Assembly: GCA_040882225.1 (NCBI GenBank)
Contig: JBBEBR010000015.1
Coordinates: 12,361 to 76,360 of the forward strand
Length of the DNA: 64,000 bases
Direction: 5' to 3'
DNA from: Gracilimonas sp040882225
Lineage (GTDB): Bacteria; Bacteroidota; Rhodothermia; Balneolales; Balneolaceae
Notes under the pieces: generated by a model
Databases searched by the model: none
The model's input: the letters and a program-made list of their open reading frames with translations, nothing else
What the model was told of the DNA's origin: nothing
Part shown: positions 35,416-45,196 of the stretch, in pieces
Layout: every line of letters begins with the position of its first letter
Numbering within the stretch: the stretch's first letter is position 1
Position numbers and translations under genes: made by a program

Positions 35416-37236
35416 ATGTCACAAGAATTAAGAAATATCGCCATTATTGCTCACGTAGATCATGGCAAAACTACCTTAGTAGATCAAATCCTGAAACAGA
35501 GCGGGACATTCAGAGAGAATCAGCAGGTTGCGGAGCGTGTAATGGATTCGGGAGACCTGGAAAAGGAGCGTGGAATAACCATTTCTTCCAAAAATACTGC
35601 GGTAAACTGGAAGGGAACCAAAATAAATATTGTGGACACTCCGGGGCACGCCGATTTTGGCGGTGAAGTTGAACGTATCCTGAAAATGGTGAACGGAGTA
35701 ATTTTGCTCGTGGATGCTGCGGAAGGCCCTCTTCCCCAAACAAAATTTGTACTTCGTAAATCGCTGAAATTGGGCTATAAGCCCATCGTACTCATTAACA
35801 AAATAGACCGGAAAGATGCCCGTCCCGATGCCGTTTTGGATGAAATCTTCGACCTGTTTGTGATGCTGGATGCTACCAACGAACAGCTTGACTTTCCGGT
35901 ACTGTATGCTGTGGCTGTTCAGGGCTTAGCAAAGGAAAATCTGGAAGATGAGGCCGTAGATTTATCTCCGTTAATGGATAAAATTGTGGAGCATGTTCCT
36001 GCTCCAGATCAGCAAGATGATGATAAGTTCAAAATGCTTGTAAGCAGCATTGACTGGAATGATTATGTGGGCCGAATTGCGGTTGGCAGAATTGAGCAGG
36101 GTTCCATCAAAATAGGACAGCATGTAGCGCTTATGGATGGTACCGGCAAGGTGAAGGAAAAAGCCAAGGCTACAAAATTGTTTACGTTCGATGGTTTGGA
36201 ACGTGTACCTGTTGAGGAAGCTTTTGCCGGAGATATTATTGCACTGGCTGGTTATGAGGAAGTGAATGTGGGGGATACGCTGACTGATATTGACGATTTG
36301 AAACCACTGGAATACATGGATTTGGATCAGCCGACAATTGCGATGTTTTTCCGGGTGAATAATTCTCCTTTTGCAGGAAAAGAAGGGAAATATGTTACTT
36401 CAAATATGATCAACGATCGTCTCACCAAAGAAACCCGCACGAATGTTGCCATGCGTATTGAGCCGACAGAAAGTCCGGATGTATTTAAGGTATCAGGCCG
36501 TGGCGAATTACAAATGGCGATTCTGATTGAAACCATGCGTCGCGAAGGATTTGAATTTTCTGTTTCACGTCCTGAAGTTCTTCTGAAAGAAGTGGATGGC
36601 GTGTTACATGAGCCGGTAGAAGAAGTAGTGGTAGATGTGCAACAGGATTACAGCAATAAAGTGATCGATAATCTTCAGAAACGAAAGGGGGTGATGACCT
36701 CCATGAGCCAAGAGGGTGAGAATAACCGGATTCAGTTTCGTGTGCCTTCCCGTGGTTTGATTGGTTTCCGTGGTGAGATGTTGACAGAAACCCGCGGTAC
36801 CGGAATTATGCATCAGCAGTTTGATGGCTATGAGCCTTACGCGGGGGAAATTCCCGGTAGAAATCGTGGTGCTTTAATCGCTTTGGAAAAAGGTGATGTA
36901 ACCGGTTATGCACTGGAAGGTGTTCAGGATCGTGGGCAGTTTTTCGTAGAGCCGGGAGATCCTGTTTATATGGGTCAGGTTGTGGGAATAAACAACCGCG
37001 CCGATGATATGGTGGTGAATGTGGCCAAGAAAAAGCAACTTACCAATCACCGTGCCTCTATAACTTCAGATGCTGTCCGGGTTTCACAGGCAAGAAAAAT
37101 GAGCCTTGAACAAGCAATCGAATTTATTGCCAAGGATGAGCTGCTTGAAGTAACTCCTCAAAGTCTGCGTATCCGTAAAAGTTTACTTGATCATAACGAG
37201 CGCAAGCGCCAAGAGAAAAAGAAGGCCGGTGTGTAA
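35416..37236 (+). CDS. typA: Ribosome-binding GTPase TypA/BipA
   Basis: 606 residues, standard length. The GTPase motifs are IIAHVDHGKTTLVDQIL (G1), RGITISSKNTAV (G2), VDTPGHADFGGEV (G3) and INKIDRKDA (G4). BipA-specific C-terminal text RIQFRVPSRGLIGFRGEML and TRGTGIMHQQF is present. It acts on the 50S subunit in ribosome assembly and stress adaptation. The ATG at 35416 follows a short AT-rich leader with a GTTATTGG/CCAATAAC stem around 35340-35385. It converges on a serine hydrolase gene with an 18-base gap and no clear terminator. Confidence 0.97.
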   Translation: MSQELRNIAIIAHVDHGKTTLVDQILKQSGTFRENQQVAERVMDSGDLEKERGITISSKNTAVNWKGTKINIVDTPGHADFGGEVERILKMVNGVILLVDAAEGPLPQTKFVLRKSLKLGYKPIVLINKIDRKDARPDAVLDEIFDLFVMLDATNEQLDFPVLYAVAVQGLAKENLEDEAVDLSPLMDKIVEHVPAPDQQDDDKFKMLVSSIDWNDYVGRIAVGRIEQGSIKIGQHVALMDGTGKVKEKAKATKLFTFDGLERVPVEEAFAGDIIALAGYEEVNVGDTLTDIDDLKPLEYMDLDQPTIAMFFRVNNSPFAGKEGKYVTSNMINDRLTKETRTNVAMRIEPTESPDVFKVSGRGELQMAILIETMRREGFEFSVSRPEVLLKEVDGVLHEPVEEVVVDVQQDYSNKVIDNLQKRKGVMTSMSQEGENNRIQFRVPSRGLIGFRGEMLTETRGTGIMHQQFDGYEPYAGEIPGRNRGALIALEKGDVTGYALEGVQDRGQFFVEPGDPVYMGQVVGINNRADDMVVNVAKKKQLTNHRASITSDAVRVSQARKMSLEQAIEFIAKDELLEVTPQSLRIRKSLLDHNERKRQEKKKAGV

Positions 37237-37254
37237 ATACTGAATTCGGAAAAG

Positions 37255-38292
37255 CTATTGCCGGGCAGGATTGAAATCAGATAAAGCCGGAAGTATGTGA
37301 TGCTCGAGAAGATCAAATATCGGATGTTGATATTCACGGTCTTCATCGGTGGGATAAATTTTTGAGGTAATCACAACTACAGCATCTAATTGGGGAACCA
37401 GAAAGATGAATTGCCCACCAAATCCCCAGGCAAAATAAACCCGAAAGCCGGCAAGCGTTCTATTCCACCACATGTATCCATAATTATAGGAATTGATGGG
37501 ACTGGTAGCGTAGGTTTTGAAAGAATCTAAAAGCCATTGAGATGAAACGACTCTTTTCCCATTATAAAAGCCGGAATCCAAAATCATCTGCCCGATCTTT
37601 AGTAAATCGGAAGGAGTTAAGGCCACATTATTTCCGCCCATATAATTTCCCTGCGGATCAAGATCCCAATTTCCGGCCTGAATTTCTAAGGGGTCGAAAA
37701 GGTATTTTTCAGCAAAATTCCGGGTATTCATTCCAGAAGCTTTGGCAACAATTATCGCCAAAAGATGCGAAACACCCGTACTATAGGTCATTTCTCCACC
37801 GGGCTCATCCGTTAAAGGTTGGCTGAGAACATATTCAGCCCAATTTTCACTGCTAATCCATTTCCCATAATTTTCACGGCTCGTAGTTTCCAGGCCGGTT
37901 TGCATGGAGAGAAGATTTTTTATGGTGATGTTTGCCTTCACAGAGTCAGGATTTCGCTCAAAATATTCTGGGAAATATTCAGAAATAGGTTCATCCACAG
38001 AAGAGATGAAACCTTCCTCAATCGCGATTCCGGTAAGGAGAGAAATGATGCTTTTGGAGGCTGATTTTATGTTATAAGGATAATCAGGGGAAGCCCCGTT
38101 AAAGTACCGTTCACCCAATAATTCATTCTTTTGTTGAATGGATACGCTTCGTAAAAATGTGATAGATTCAGCCCGTTCAAATACTTCGGATATTCCGCTT
38201 TTATCCAGAACTTCATACTGTGATGATAATTCCTGGGCAAACCCTTGCACCGTAATTAATATAATCAGGGCGGTAAAAAGAACTTTCCGCAT
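37255..38292 (-). CDS. Exported serine hydrolase of the beta-lactamase/DD-peptidase fold
   Basis: 345 residues with a signal peptide (ends TVQGFAQ). The SxxK motif is SASKSIISLLTGIAIEEG, with Ser as nucleophile and Lys at +3. The second motif appears as YSTG instead of the usual YxN, and the HxG/KTG-type motif is near FAWGFGGQFIF. It belongs to the class C/EstB-type family, which includes esterases and peptidases; an actual beta-lactamase role is doubtful. Monocistronic. Confidence 0.88.
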   Translation of the reverse strand: MRKVLFTALIILITVQGFAQELSSQYEVLDKSGISEVFERAESITFLRSVSIQQKNELLGERYFNGASPDYPYNIKSASKSIISLLTGIAIEEGFISSVDEPISEYFPEYFERNPDSVKANITIKNLLSMQTGLETTSRENYGKWISSENWAEYVLSQPLTDEPGGEMTYSTGVSHLLAIIVAKASGMNTRNFAEKYLFDPLEIQAGNWDLDPQGNYMGGNNVALTPSDLLKIGQMILDSGFYNGKRVVSSQWLLDSFKTYATSPINSYNYGYMWWNRTLAGFRVYFAWGFGGQFIFLVPQLDAVVVITSKIYPTDEDREYQHPIFDLLEHHILPALSDFNPARQ

Positions 38293-38369
38293 TTTCTCTC
38301 TCTTGATGTTAAAAATCTACAAAATCTTGCTTCTTCGAGATGTACCAAATTTTGCACCAATAAAATTAG

Positions 38370-38387
38370 TCCCCTCTTGAGAGGGGA
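38370..38387. repeat. Short dispersed hairpin in the 38293-38567 gap
   Basis: TCCCCTCT-TG-AGAGGGGA is a perfect 8-bp hairpin followed by ACAGGGGTGTGTC, a common intergenic repeat of FCB genomes. Further right (~38490-38510) CCCA...TGGGTTTTTT may be a weak plus-strand terminator. Confidence 0.55.
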
Positions 38388-38567
38388 TACAGGGGTGTGT
38401 CAGGTAGTTGAATAAGCTGAAAATTTTGATTCAAAAGGCATTTCTACCAGCACATCACTGAAAAAACAAACGTTGACACAGCCCAGCTCTAAGATTGGGT
38501 TTTTTGATTCTCTCTCATCATCAAAAGCAGGATTTTTAGAAAAAAGTTCGATGTATTGGATGATTGA

Positions 38568-40106
38568 TCAGAACTTCACAATAAGCGGTTCACTTTCTAT
38601 GCCCGCGCGACTTATACTTGTAATTCGAATCTCTTTCAGCAGTGATATTTTTTGCAGAATGGGATCTTCATCAGTTACGGCAGGCAATAGTTTATAGGTG
38701 GAAACTTCAAGCTCAGTTTGATATTTGCTGAGAATTTTTGTTTCCCACCCGTTCTCATATCTGGCATATACAATCCAGTTCGCCTGTTCTGCGGGGTTAA
38801 TCTCCGGTGAAATATGAATCATATTCAACTTAGAAGTAACGGCAACTTCCGGTTTTTTCTGCTGCGGATTTTTTGTCCACGTCATGGGCGGAACTAAGGC
38901 CTTTCGGGCATAAGGCAGGCGAAGGAGTTCACTGCGAAGGGTGTCGTTATCCACCAGCGGCTGAATGCTCCAATGAACGGCACCGGGGGCGTTACTGATC
39001 ATTCCACGGGTAATCATGATCTGATTGATGACTTCATCAACCTGCTTCTCACTCTGAAAACGGCCAATACTCATGCCCGGCCAAAGATGTCGATTTTTGT
39101 AATTTTGTTCCTTCCACCATCCCAAAAGAACCGGAAAACTCTGAGGTACCTGATTTATAGGCCAGTATAATTGCGGAGTGAAATAATCCACCCAGCCTTC
39201 ATTCAGCCACTTTTTGGCATCCGCATACAGTACTTCGTATTGATCAAATCCTTGAATGGAAGCGGGATTTTCCGGGCGCCAAATGCCAAAAGGACTAAGG
39301 CCAAATTTTACATGTGGTTTTTCTTTTTTGATGGAAGTGTATACCCGCTCAATAAATGTATCTACGGAATTCCGGCGCCAGTCTGACCGGCTAAGCACGC
39401 CATTGTTTTCCTGATAAATCAACCAGCTTTTTTCATCCGGGAAATCCGCATCATTATTATAAGAGGGATATGGATAGAAATAGTCATCAAAGTGTACGCC
39501 GTCAATATCGTAACGCTTCACGATATCCATTACCACGGCATGCGAATGATCTTGGGTTCCTTTCAGGCTTGGATCAAACCACCAATAGCCATTTTGGAGC
39601 GGAACCACCAATTCGCTTTTAGTATTAACTACTGAAAATTCAGAAACCAATCCGCCACTGGTATGATGCGCCCGGTAAGGATTCAGCCAAACATGCAGCT
39701 CAATATTTCGCTTGTGAGCCTCTTCAACCCAAAAATGCAGTGGGTCGTAATATGGATCGGGAGCTACACCTTGTTGTCCGCTCAGGTAGTAAGACCACGG
39801 CTCAAGTGTACTTTCATACAAAGCATCTCCTTGCGGCCTCACCTGGAAAATAACCGCGTTAAAATTAGACTCCTGCAACAGATCCAGCAGTTTCAGTGCT
39901 TCTTCTTTTTGTTGATGGACAGGAAGTCCCGGCGCGCTTGGCCAGTTAATATTTGCGACCGAAGCCACCCATGCCGCACGAAATTCACGGTCAATAACAG
40001 GAGTTTGTTCTGAGGAAGGTAGTTCTGATGAATTTTTTAAAGGCTGACAGCCCATAACGGAAAAGACAAAACCCGCTACACAAATGGCTACTAAATTCTT
40101 GATCAA
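38568..40106 (-). CDS. GH10-like (DUF187) lipoprotein
   Basis: 512 residues. It begins with TTG at 40106 and has a lipobox (FVFSVMGC). The domain FRAAWVASVANINWPSAPGL, NFNAVIFQVRPQGDALY, HVWLNPYRAHHTSGG and DGVHFDDYFYPYPS marks the GHL10/DUF187 TIM-barrel family of putative glycoside hydrolases, often linked to envelope polysaccharides. A C-terminal fibronectin-like tail runs over ~430-512. It is likely anchored at the outer membrane. The substrate is unknown; no polysaccharide-utilisation genes are adjacent. Confidence 0.88.
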   Translation of the reverse strand: MIKNLVAICVAGFVFSVMGCQPLKNSSELPSSEQTPVIDREFRAAWVASVANINWPSAPGLPVHQQKEEALKLLDLLQESNFNAVIFQVRPQGDALYESTLEPWSYYLSGQQGVAPDPYYDPLHFWVEEAHKRNIELHVWLNPYRAHHTSGGLVSEFSVVNTKSELVVPLQNGYWWFDPSLKGTQDHSHAVVMDIVKRYDIDGVHFDDYFYPYPSYNNDADFPDEKSWLIYQENNGVLSRSDWRRNSVDTFIERVYTSIKKEKPHVKFGLSPFGIWRPENPASIQGFDQYEVLYADAKKWLNEGWVDYFTPQLYWPINQVPQSFPVLLGWWKEQNYKNRHLWPGMSIGRFQSEKQVDEVINQIMITRGMISNAPGAVHWSIQPLVDNDTLRSELLRLPYARKALVPPMTWTKNPQQKKPEVAVTSKLNMIHISPEINPAEQANWIVYARYENGWETKILSKYQTELEVSTYKLLPAVTDEDPILQKISLLKEIRITSISRAGIESEPLIVKF

Positions 40107-40195
40107 TGGTCACGTTTTAAAATGCGAAAGTTTTTCTGAGTTTACGAGTTTAAGTGCCGCTCGTCAACACGAAAACAATGTGTTTTTATGTTACC

Positions 40196-40231
40196 GTGTT
40201 TACGTGCGTTCTATCGTTAACACGTAAACAC
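40196..40231. repeat. Array hairpin R1: GTGTTTACGTG / CACGTAAACAC
   Basis: Perfect 11-bp arms at 40196-40206 and 40221-40231, 14-base loop, just after the stop of the last permease (40244 end, minus strand). There is no T-run, so it is a poor terminator; it may stabilise the mRNA end. First of a family found in most gaps of this array. Confidence 0.85.
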
Positions 40232-40243
40232 TTTCGCACGTGG

Positions 40244-42595
40244 TTATTCATTTTTTAAACTTTCTACGGGGTTCGCCACTGCGGCTTTTATGGATTGCCA
40301 GCTTACCGTCAGCAGGGCGATGATCAAAGCAGCACTTCCTGCCAGGATAAATATACCCGGGCCAATTTCGATTCGGTAGGCAAAATCAGCCAGCCAAATA
40401 TTCATGGCATACCAGGCGATAGGAATAGCAATCACAAATCCAATGAGTACCAGTTTTATAAAATCCTTAGAAAGCAGCCTCACAATATCAGCTACCGAAG
40501 CCCCCAACACTTTTCGGATGCCGATTTCTTTGGTTCTTTGTTGAGTGGAAAAGGCAGTGAGCCCAAACAAACCAAGACAAGCGATGAACAATGCGAGCAG
40601 AGTGAGTCCACCAAACACTTGCCCTAACTTCTGCTCTGCTCCATATTGACTGTCCAATTTATCATCCAGAAAATAATGCCAGAAATAACTGCCGGGTGAC
40701 ACACTATTCCAGGCTTCTTTGATCTGTGCTATAGTCTCCCCTGTATTTTCAGGGTGCAATTTTATCACCGTCATATTTATATCATTGCTGACATGCATGA
40801 TAAGTGGTTCAACGGGATTGTGCAGTGAAGCATAATTGAAATCATCAACCACACCTATCACCTCACCTTGTTTGGCGATCTCGAATGAAGACCCATCTTC
40901 ACTGAAATCATACCAAAACAGTTCTTTGCCAATGGGATCATCCCAACCTAAATAATTAGCAGCTGCCTGATTGATGACAAACGCCTGGCTAGCATCCGTT
41001 GGGATTTGTTCATCAAAGCTTCTCCCTATTGCCATTTTCATTTCCAGGGTTTCAATGAAGCCGGGATTAACACGCAATGTGCGCATGGTGGGAAGGGAGT
41101 CGGGAGCCATATCCGCAGTATGAATGGGATAGTATGGGAATCGTTGTCCGGGCACACTTTGTGCAGCGGAGACTTTTTGTATACCGGGAGTTTTTTCCAG
41201 TTCTTCTTTATAGGCTTGATAATTTTCAGCGCCAGTAATAATTACTTGCTCCTCGCTAAACCCGAGATCTTTTTCCTGCATAAAATTGAGTTGAGTATAT
41301 ACTGTTAAAGCAGCTATGATCAAGAAGATCGATATTAAAAACTGGAGAACCACCAAACCTTTACGCAGCCCACCACCTGATGACGCTGTTCTTGCAGTAT
41401 TTTTTAAAGCGTGAATGGGCCGAAATCCTGACAAGAAAAAAGCAGGATAACTGCCAGACAAGGCGCCCACTAAAAGAGCCATTCCCAAAAATCTTAAAAT
41501 AGCAGCCCAGCCACTTACATAAGGCATGGATAGAGATTTTCCGGTGAAATTGCTAAAAAAAGGAAGACTGAGCTCTACCAATAGAAGTGCTAATGCCAAT
41601 CCCATTAAACTGAGAAGAATGGCTTCACCCAAAAACTGCCCAACTAATTGATTGCGTTGAGCACCCAATGTTTTTCTCATCCCGACTTCCTTTTTTCTCA
41701 TCGTGGAATAGGCCGTAGATAGGTTCATGAAATTGACGCAAGCTACAACAAGAACAATGATGGCAATAGAAGCCAAGATGAAGACATAATTGAAATTACC
41801 GGTTACGGCGATATCCTTTTCAGCAGATCCAAAATAAATGTCATTCAATGGCTGAAGTTGAGGGATAGGGAAATCTTCTTCTGTATATTTTTCAAATGTT
41901 GAGGCGATGGCTGTTTCAACCTGTGTGGGGTGTACGTTTTCAGGCAACAGCATGTAGGTATAGAAACCGGCCCAAGTCCAATTTTCCATCATATTGCCCA
42001 TGAATGTGTGCAGCAGCTCAATGGGAACGAGAAAATCATATCGGTGATGCGAGTTCAGAGGAACATCTTCAAAAACACCGGTCACCTCCAGATTTTGCCC
42101 CCACATGTTCATGGTATTTCCGAGAGGCATTTCATCTCCAAAATACTTTTTAGCCATTGACTCACTGATCACAATACGATGTGAGGAAGAAAGAGCTGTT
42201 TCTTTGTCGCCAATGATCACCGGGTGAGTGAATACCTCAAAAATCTCGGGATCGGTGAATGTGATATTCCGTTCTGCAAATTGTTTGTCTTCATAAACGA
42301 TGTCAGAAGGTGATTTGATAGGCCAAAATCGCACTACATCTTCGGCCAGTTCCGGATAATCACTTTTTAGAGCCGGAGCTAACATAGGTGGAATTGCCGC
42401 GACATTACCGTTTAATATCCGATAGATTTGTTCGGAGTTTTCGTGATGGTCGTCATAACTAAGTTCATAATTCACCCACAAGCCAATAATGATACACGCA
42501 GCGAGGCCAACTCCTAAACCAAGTGTATTGATGAATGTGTAAGATTTATTTTTCGCCAAGTGACGAAAAGCAATTTTAATATAATTTTTTAGCAT
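40244..42595 (-). CDS. MacB/FtsX-type ABC permease, array member 4 (last)
   Basis: 783 residues, opening MLKNYIKIAFRHLAKNKSY with the first membrane helix behind it. There are two periplasmic MacB-core domains (~50-245 and ~450-650) and FtsX membrane blocks at ~265-430 and ~665-783. The last 96 residues (from TKEIGIRKVLGASVADIV) differ from those of the copy at 42664 at only four positions, while the N-terminal two thirds are clearly different. It is last of the minus-strand array and is likely powered by the shared ATPase at 50310-50999. Substrate unknown. Confidence 0.9.
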   Translation of the reverse strand: MLKNYIKIAFRHLAKNKSYTFINTLGLGVGLAACIIIGLWVNYELSYDDHHENSEQIYRILNGNVAAIPPMLAPALKSDYPELAEDVVRFWPIKSPSDIVYEDKQFAERNITFTDPEIFEVFTHPVIIGDKETALSSSHRIVISESMAKKYFGDEMPLGNTMNMWGQNLEVTGVFEDVPLNSHHRYDFLVPIELLHTFMGNMMENWTWAGFYTYMLLPENVHPTQVETAIASTFEKYTEEDFPIPQLQPLNDIYFGSAEKDIAVTGNFNYVFILASIAIIVLVVACVNFMNLSTAYSTMRKKEVGMRKTLGAQRNQLVGQFLGEAILLSLMGLALALLLVELSLPFFSNFTGKSLSMPYVSGWAAILRFLGMALLVGALSGSYPAFFLSGFRPIHALKNTARTASSGGGLRKGLVVLQFLISIFLIIAALTVYTQLNFMQEKDLGFSEEQVIITGAENYQAYKEELEKTPGIQKVSAAQSVPGQRFPYYPIHTADMAPDSLPTMRTLRVNPGFIETLEMKMAIGRSFDEQIPTDASQAFVINQAAANYLGWDDPIGKELFWYDFSEDGSSFEIAKQGEVIGVVDDFNYASLHNPVEPLIMHVSNDINMTVIKLHPENTGETIAQIKEAWNSVSPGSYFWHYFLDDKLDSQYGAEQKLGQVFGGLTLLALFIACLGLFGLTAFSTQQRTKEIGIRKVLGASVADIVRLLSKDFIKLVLIGFVIAIPIAWYAMNIWLADFAYRIEIGPGIFILAGSAALIIALLTVSWQSIKAAVANPVESLKNE

Positions 42596-42618
42596 CGAGC
42601 AATGTGTTTTTGTGTACT

Positions 42619-42651
42619 GTGTTTACGTGCCGTTCGTTAACACGTAAACAC
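42619..42651. repeat. Array hairpin R2
   Basis: Perfect 11-bp arms, GTGTTTACGTG (42619-42629) and CACGTAAACAC (42641-42651), 11-base loop. It lies between the stop of the permease at 42664 and the ATG of the next, so it forms in the intercistronic mRNA. Confidence 0.88.
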
Positions 42652-42663
42652 ATTCGCACGTGA

Positions 42664-45129
42664 TTATTCACTTTTTAAACTTTCTACGGGATTCGCCACT
42701 GCGGCTTTTATGGATTGCCAGCTAACCGTCAGCAGGGCGATGATCAAAGCTGCACTTCCTGCCAGGATAAATACTCCGGGGCCAATTTCGATGCGGTAGG
42801 CAAAATCCGCCAGCCAAATATTCATGGCGTACCAGGCAATGGGAATGGCAATTACAAATCCAATAATTACCAGTTTTACAAAATCTTTAGAAAGCAGTCT
42901 CACAATATCAGCTACCGAAGCCCCCAACACTTTTCTGATGCCGATTTCTTTGGTGCGTCTTTGGGCAGATAAGGCTGATAATCCAAAAAGGCCGAATATG
43001 GATAATGCTATTGCCATGAAGGACGAAAACCCGATGATTTGTTTCCATCGCTGCTCTTCCATGTATTGTAGGGCTACCATCTCATCCAGAAAATTATAGC
43101 TGAAGGGTTCTTCGGGAGCAACTTGGCTCCATGCTTCTGAAAGGTTTGCTATAGTTTGGCTTAAAGAGCCAGAAGCCGTTTTTACAAGTATAGTTCCCGG
43201 GTAAGAATATTCGTCACTTTCTATATGCTGAAGCACAATGGGCTGAAGCTGTTTATACAATGGTTGAAAGTGAAAATCACTGACTACTCCTATAATCTCC
43301 TTTCCATCTAGCGTGCTTGTAAACCTATCTGTTTTATCTTCTATAATTTGTCCAACCGGGTTTGCCCAGCCCAGTTTCGCGACAAATATTTTGTTTACAA
43401 GGATCCCATTTTCCTTATCAGAGGTACGGTCTGGGGAAAAATTTCTTCCCTCCAACAATTCTATCTCCATTGCTTCGAGGTAATGCTCATCCACAATTTC
43501 TAAGGTCATGTCATTGTCTTCAACGATTTCCAATGTGGTTCCGGTTCGATAAGTGCCCATCCCAATACCATATCCAAAATGAATCATCATTGGGTCAAAC
43601 CGGTAGCGGCTGGCGATGGTGGAAACTTTTTCAACACCGGGTATGCTTTGGGCTTCATCACTTAGCCGGTTTGCGATTTGGAAGGCCTTTTCCCCGTCAT
43701 TGAGATCCAGTTCTACGGTGATGACATTTGAGGTTGAAAAACCAAGGTCTTTATTCATTAAAAAACTAAGCTGATGGTTCATCGTAAACGTAGCGATTAG
43801 GAAGGCAATGGCGAGTGCAAATTGAGCGCAGATTAAACCTTTCACAAAAAGCGGAATGCGTTCTGCAGACCGTTGAGATGAAAACAGGTGGTAGGCTTTC
43901 TTTCGAGACATCTTTAGGGCAGGATAAAATCCCGTAATAATAGTAACCAACAAGATCATGGAGGCGAGAGTCATCCAAAGAATGGGATCTGCAAAAATGT
44001 TAACGTCAAATGTTTTTCTGGTTAATTGTTGGAAAAAGGGAGAAGCTATTTCAGCCAGCATCATTCCAAATAGAAAAGCTAAACTGCAGGTTAGAAAGAT
44101 TTCCCCAAAAATCTGGAAATTTATCTGTCGAGATTGTGCTCCGGCTGCCTTTCGGATGCCCATTTCGTGGCTTCTGCGATAAGCGCGGCTCAATGTGAGG
44201 CTCATAAAATTCATACCGGCAATCGCCAATATGACCAATGCGATGCCGCCTAAAATATTAGAATAGAGAGGATTGCTGTTGCCGGTGATATAAGAGGTAT
44301 ATTCTTGGTTGAAATAGGCACCTTCAAAAACCTGAAGGCCCATTTCCATTTTCAGAAGCTCTGCGTAATCTCCATATTTGGAAGTAAGAAATTCAGGGAA
44401 TTTAGCCTCGAGTGATGTGGGATCAGATTGGTCTTTTAGCGTCAGCCATGTTTCCCCAAAACCAATATACCAGTTTTGTCTACTCGTTTCTGCTCGTTCG
44501 GGATCATTTCTAAAGTAGTTTTCAAAGGGAAGAATCACCTCAAATTTTATGCTTGAGTTTGCAGGGATGGATTGTGCAACGGCAGAAATGGTGAGCGGAT
44601 AACGTTCATTGTTTATCCTGAACGTGAGGATTTCATCTACTACATTCTTTTTACCAAAAATTCGTTGAGCGAAATCTTCTGTAACTACAACTTGATCGGG
44701 ATTTTCCAGGGCTGATTTCGAATTTCCATATATCAAGGGAAAGCTGAATGCTTGGAAAAAGCCTGGATCAGAAAACAAGACCGGCTGTGAATAGAATTTC
44801 CCGTCTCCTTCAAGGTGAACCTTGCCTCCGGCTATGTTTATAATCCGATCAATCTCCGGGAAAATAGAATCTAAAGCAGCCGCAAGCGGGTAAGGGGTAC
44901 TGAGGGTTTTAGAAACATCCTCTGAATTTGGATTGGTACTTTGTTCCGTAATTCGATAAATCCGATCTGCATTTTTATGGAAATTATCGTGAGACCATTC
45001 AAATCGTATATAAAACACCAACAGGATACAGCAGGCAAGACCAACAGCCAATCCACCGATACTGATAGACGAGTCCATCTTATGATGGGACAGATTTCGC
45101 CAGGCAATTTTAAAGTAGTTTTTTAGCAT
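42664..45129 (-). CDS. MacB/FtsX-type ABC permease, array member 3
   Basis: 821 residues, opening MLKNYFKIAWRNLSHHKMDS. Two MacB-core plus FtsX modules as in its neighbours: the first membrane block at ~285-430 (with MGIRKAAGAQSRQINF) and the C-terminal block from ~700. The last 96 residues are nearly identical to members 1 and 4; everything before is distinct, including a long first periplasmic domain (~45-280). It would extrude or signal a different ligand from its siblings if the periplasmic domains set specificity, which is inference. Confidence 0.9.
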   Translation of the reverse strand: MLKNYFKIAWRNLSHHKMDSSISIGGLAVGLACCILLVFYIRFEWSHDNFHKNADRIYRITEQSTNPNSEDVSKTLSTPYPLAAALDSIFPEIDRIINIAGGKVHLEGDGKFYSQPVLFSDPGFFQAFSFPLIYGNSKSALENPDQVVVTEDFAQRIFGKKNVVDEILTFRINNERYPLTISAVAQSIPANSSIKFEVILPFENYFRNDPERAETSRQNWYIGFGETWLTLKDQSDPTSLEAKFPEFLTSKYGDYAELLKMEMGLQVFEGAYFNQEYTSYITGNSNPLYSNILGGIALVILAIAGMNFMSLTLSRAYRRSHEMGIRKAAGAQSRQINFQIFGEIFLTCSLAFLFGMMLAEIASPFFQQLTRKTFDVNIFADPILWMTLASMILLVTIITGFYPALKMSRKKAYHLFSSQRSAERIPLFVKGLICAQFALAIAFLIATFTMNHQLSFLMNKDLGFSTSNVITVELDLNDGEKAFQIANRLSDEAQSIPGVEKVSTIASRYRFDPMMIHFGYGIGMGTYRTGTTLEIVEDNDMTLEIVDEHYLEAMEIELLEGRNFSPDRTSDKENGILVNKIFVAKLGWANPVGQIIEDKTDRFTSTLDGKEIIGVVSDFHFQPLYKQLQPIVLQHIESDEYSYPGTILVKTASGSLSQTIANLSEAWSQVAPEEPFSYNFLDEMVALQYMEEQRWKQIIGFSSFMAIALSIFGLFGLSALSAQRRTKEIGIRKVLGASVADIVRLLSKDFVKLVIIGFVIAIPIAWYAMNIWLADFAYRIEIGPGVFILAGSAALIIALLTVSWQSIKAAVANPVESLKSE

Positions 45130-45152
45130 CGAGCAATGTGTTTTTGTGTACC

Positions 45153-45184
45153 GTGTTTACGTGCCGTCGTTAATATGTAAACAC
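45153..45184. repeat. Array hairpin R3 (one wobble)
   Basis: GTGTTTACGTG at 45153-45163 faces ATGTAAACAC at 45175-45184, so one C-G of the stem has become T-G. It sits between array members 2 and 3, like R1 and R2. Confidence 0.8.
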
Positions 45185-45196
45185 TTTCGCACGTGG

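Noticed and set aside
37255..38292. Beta-lactamase resistance gene
   Set aside because: SxxK is present, but the YxN motif is altered and the family is dominated by esterases and peptidases; resistance cannot be claimed.
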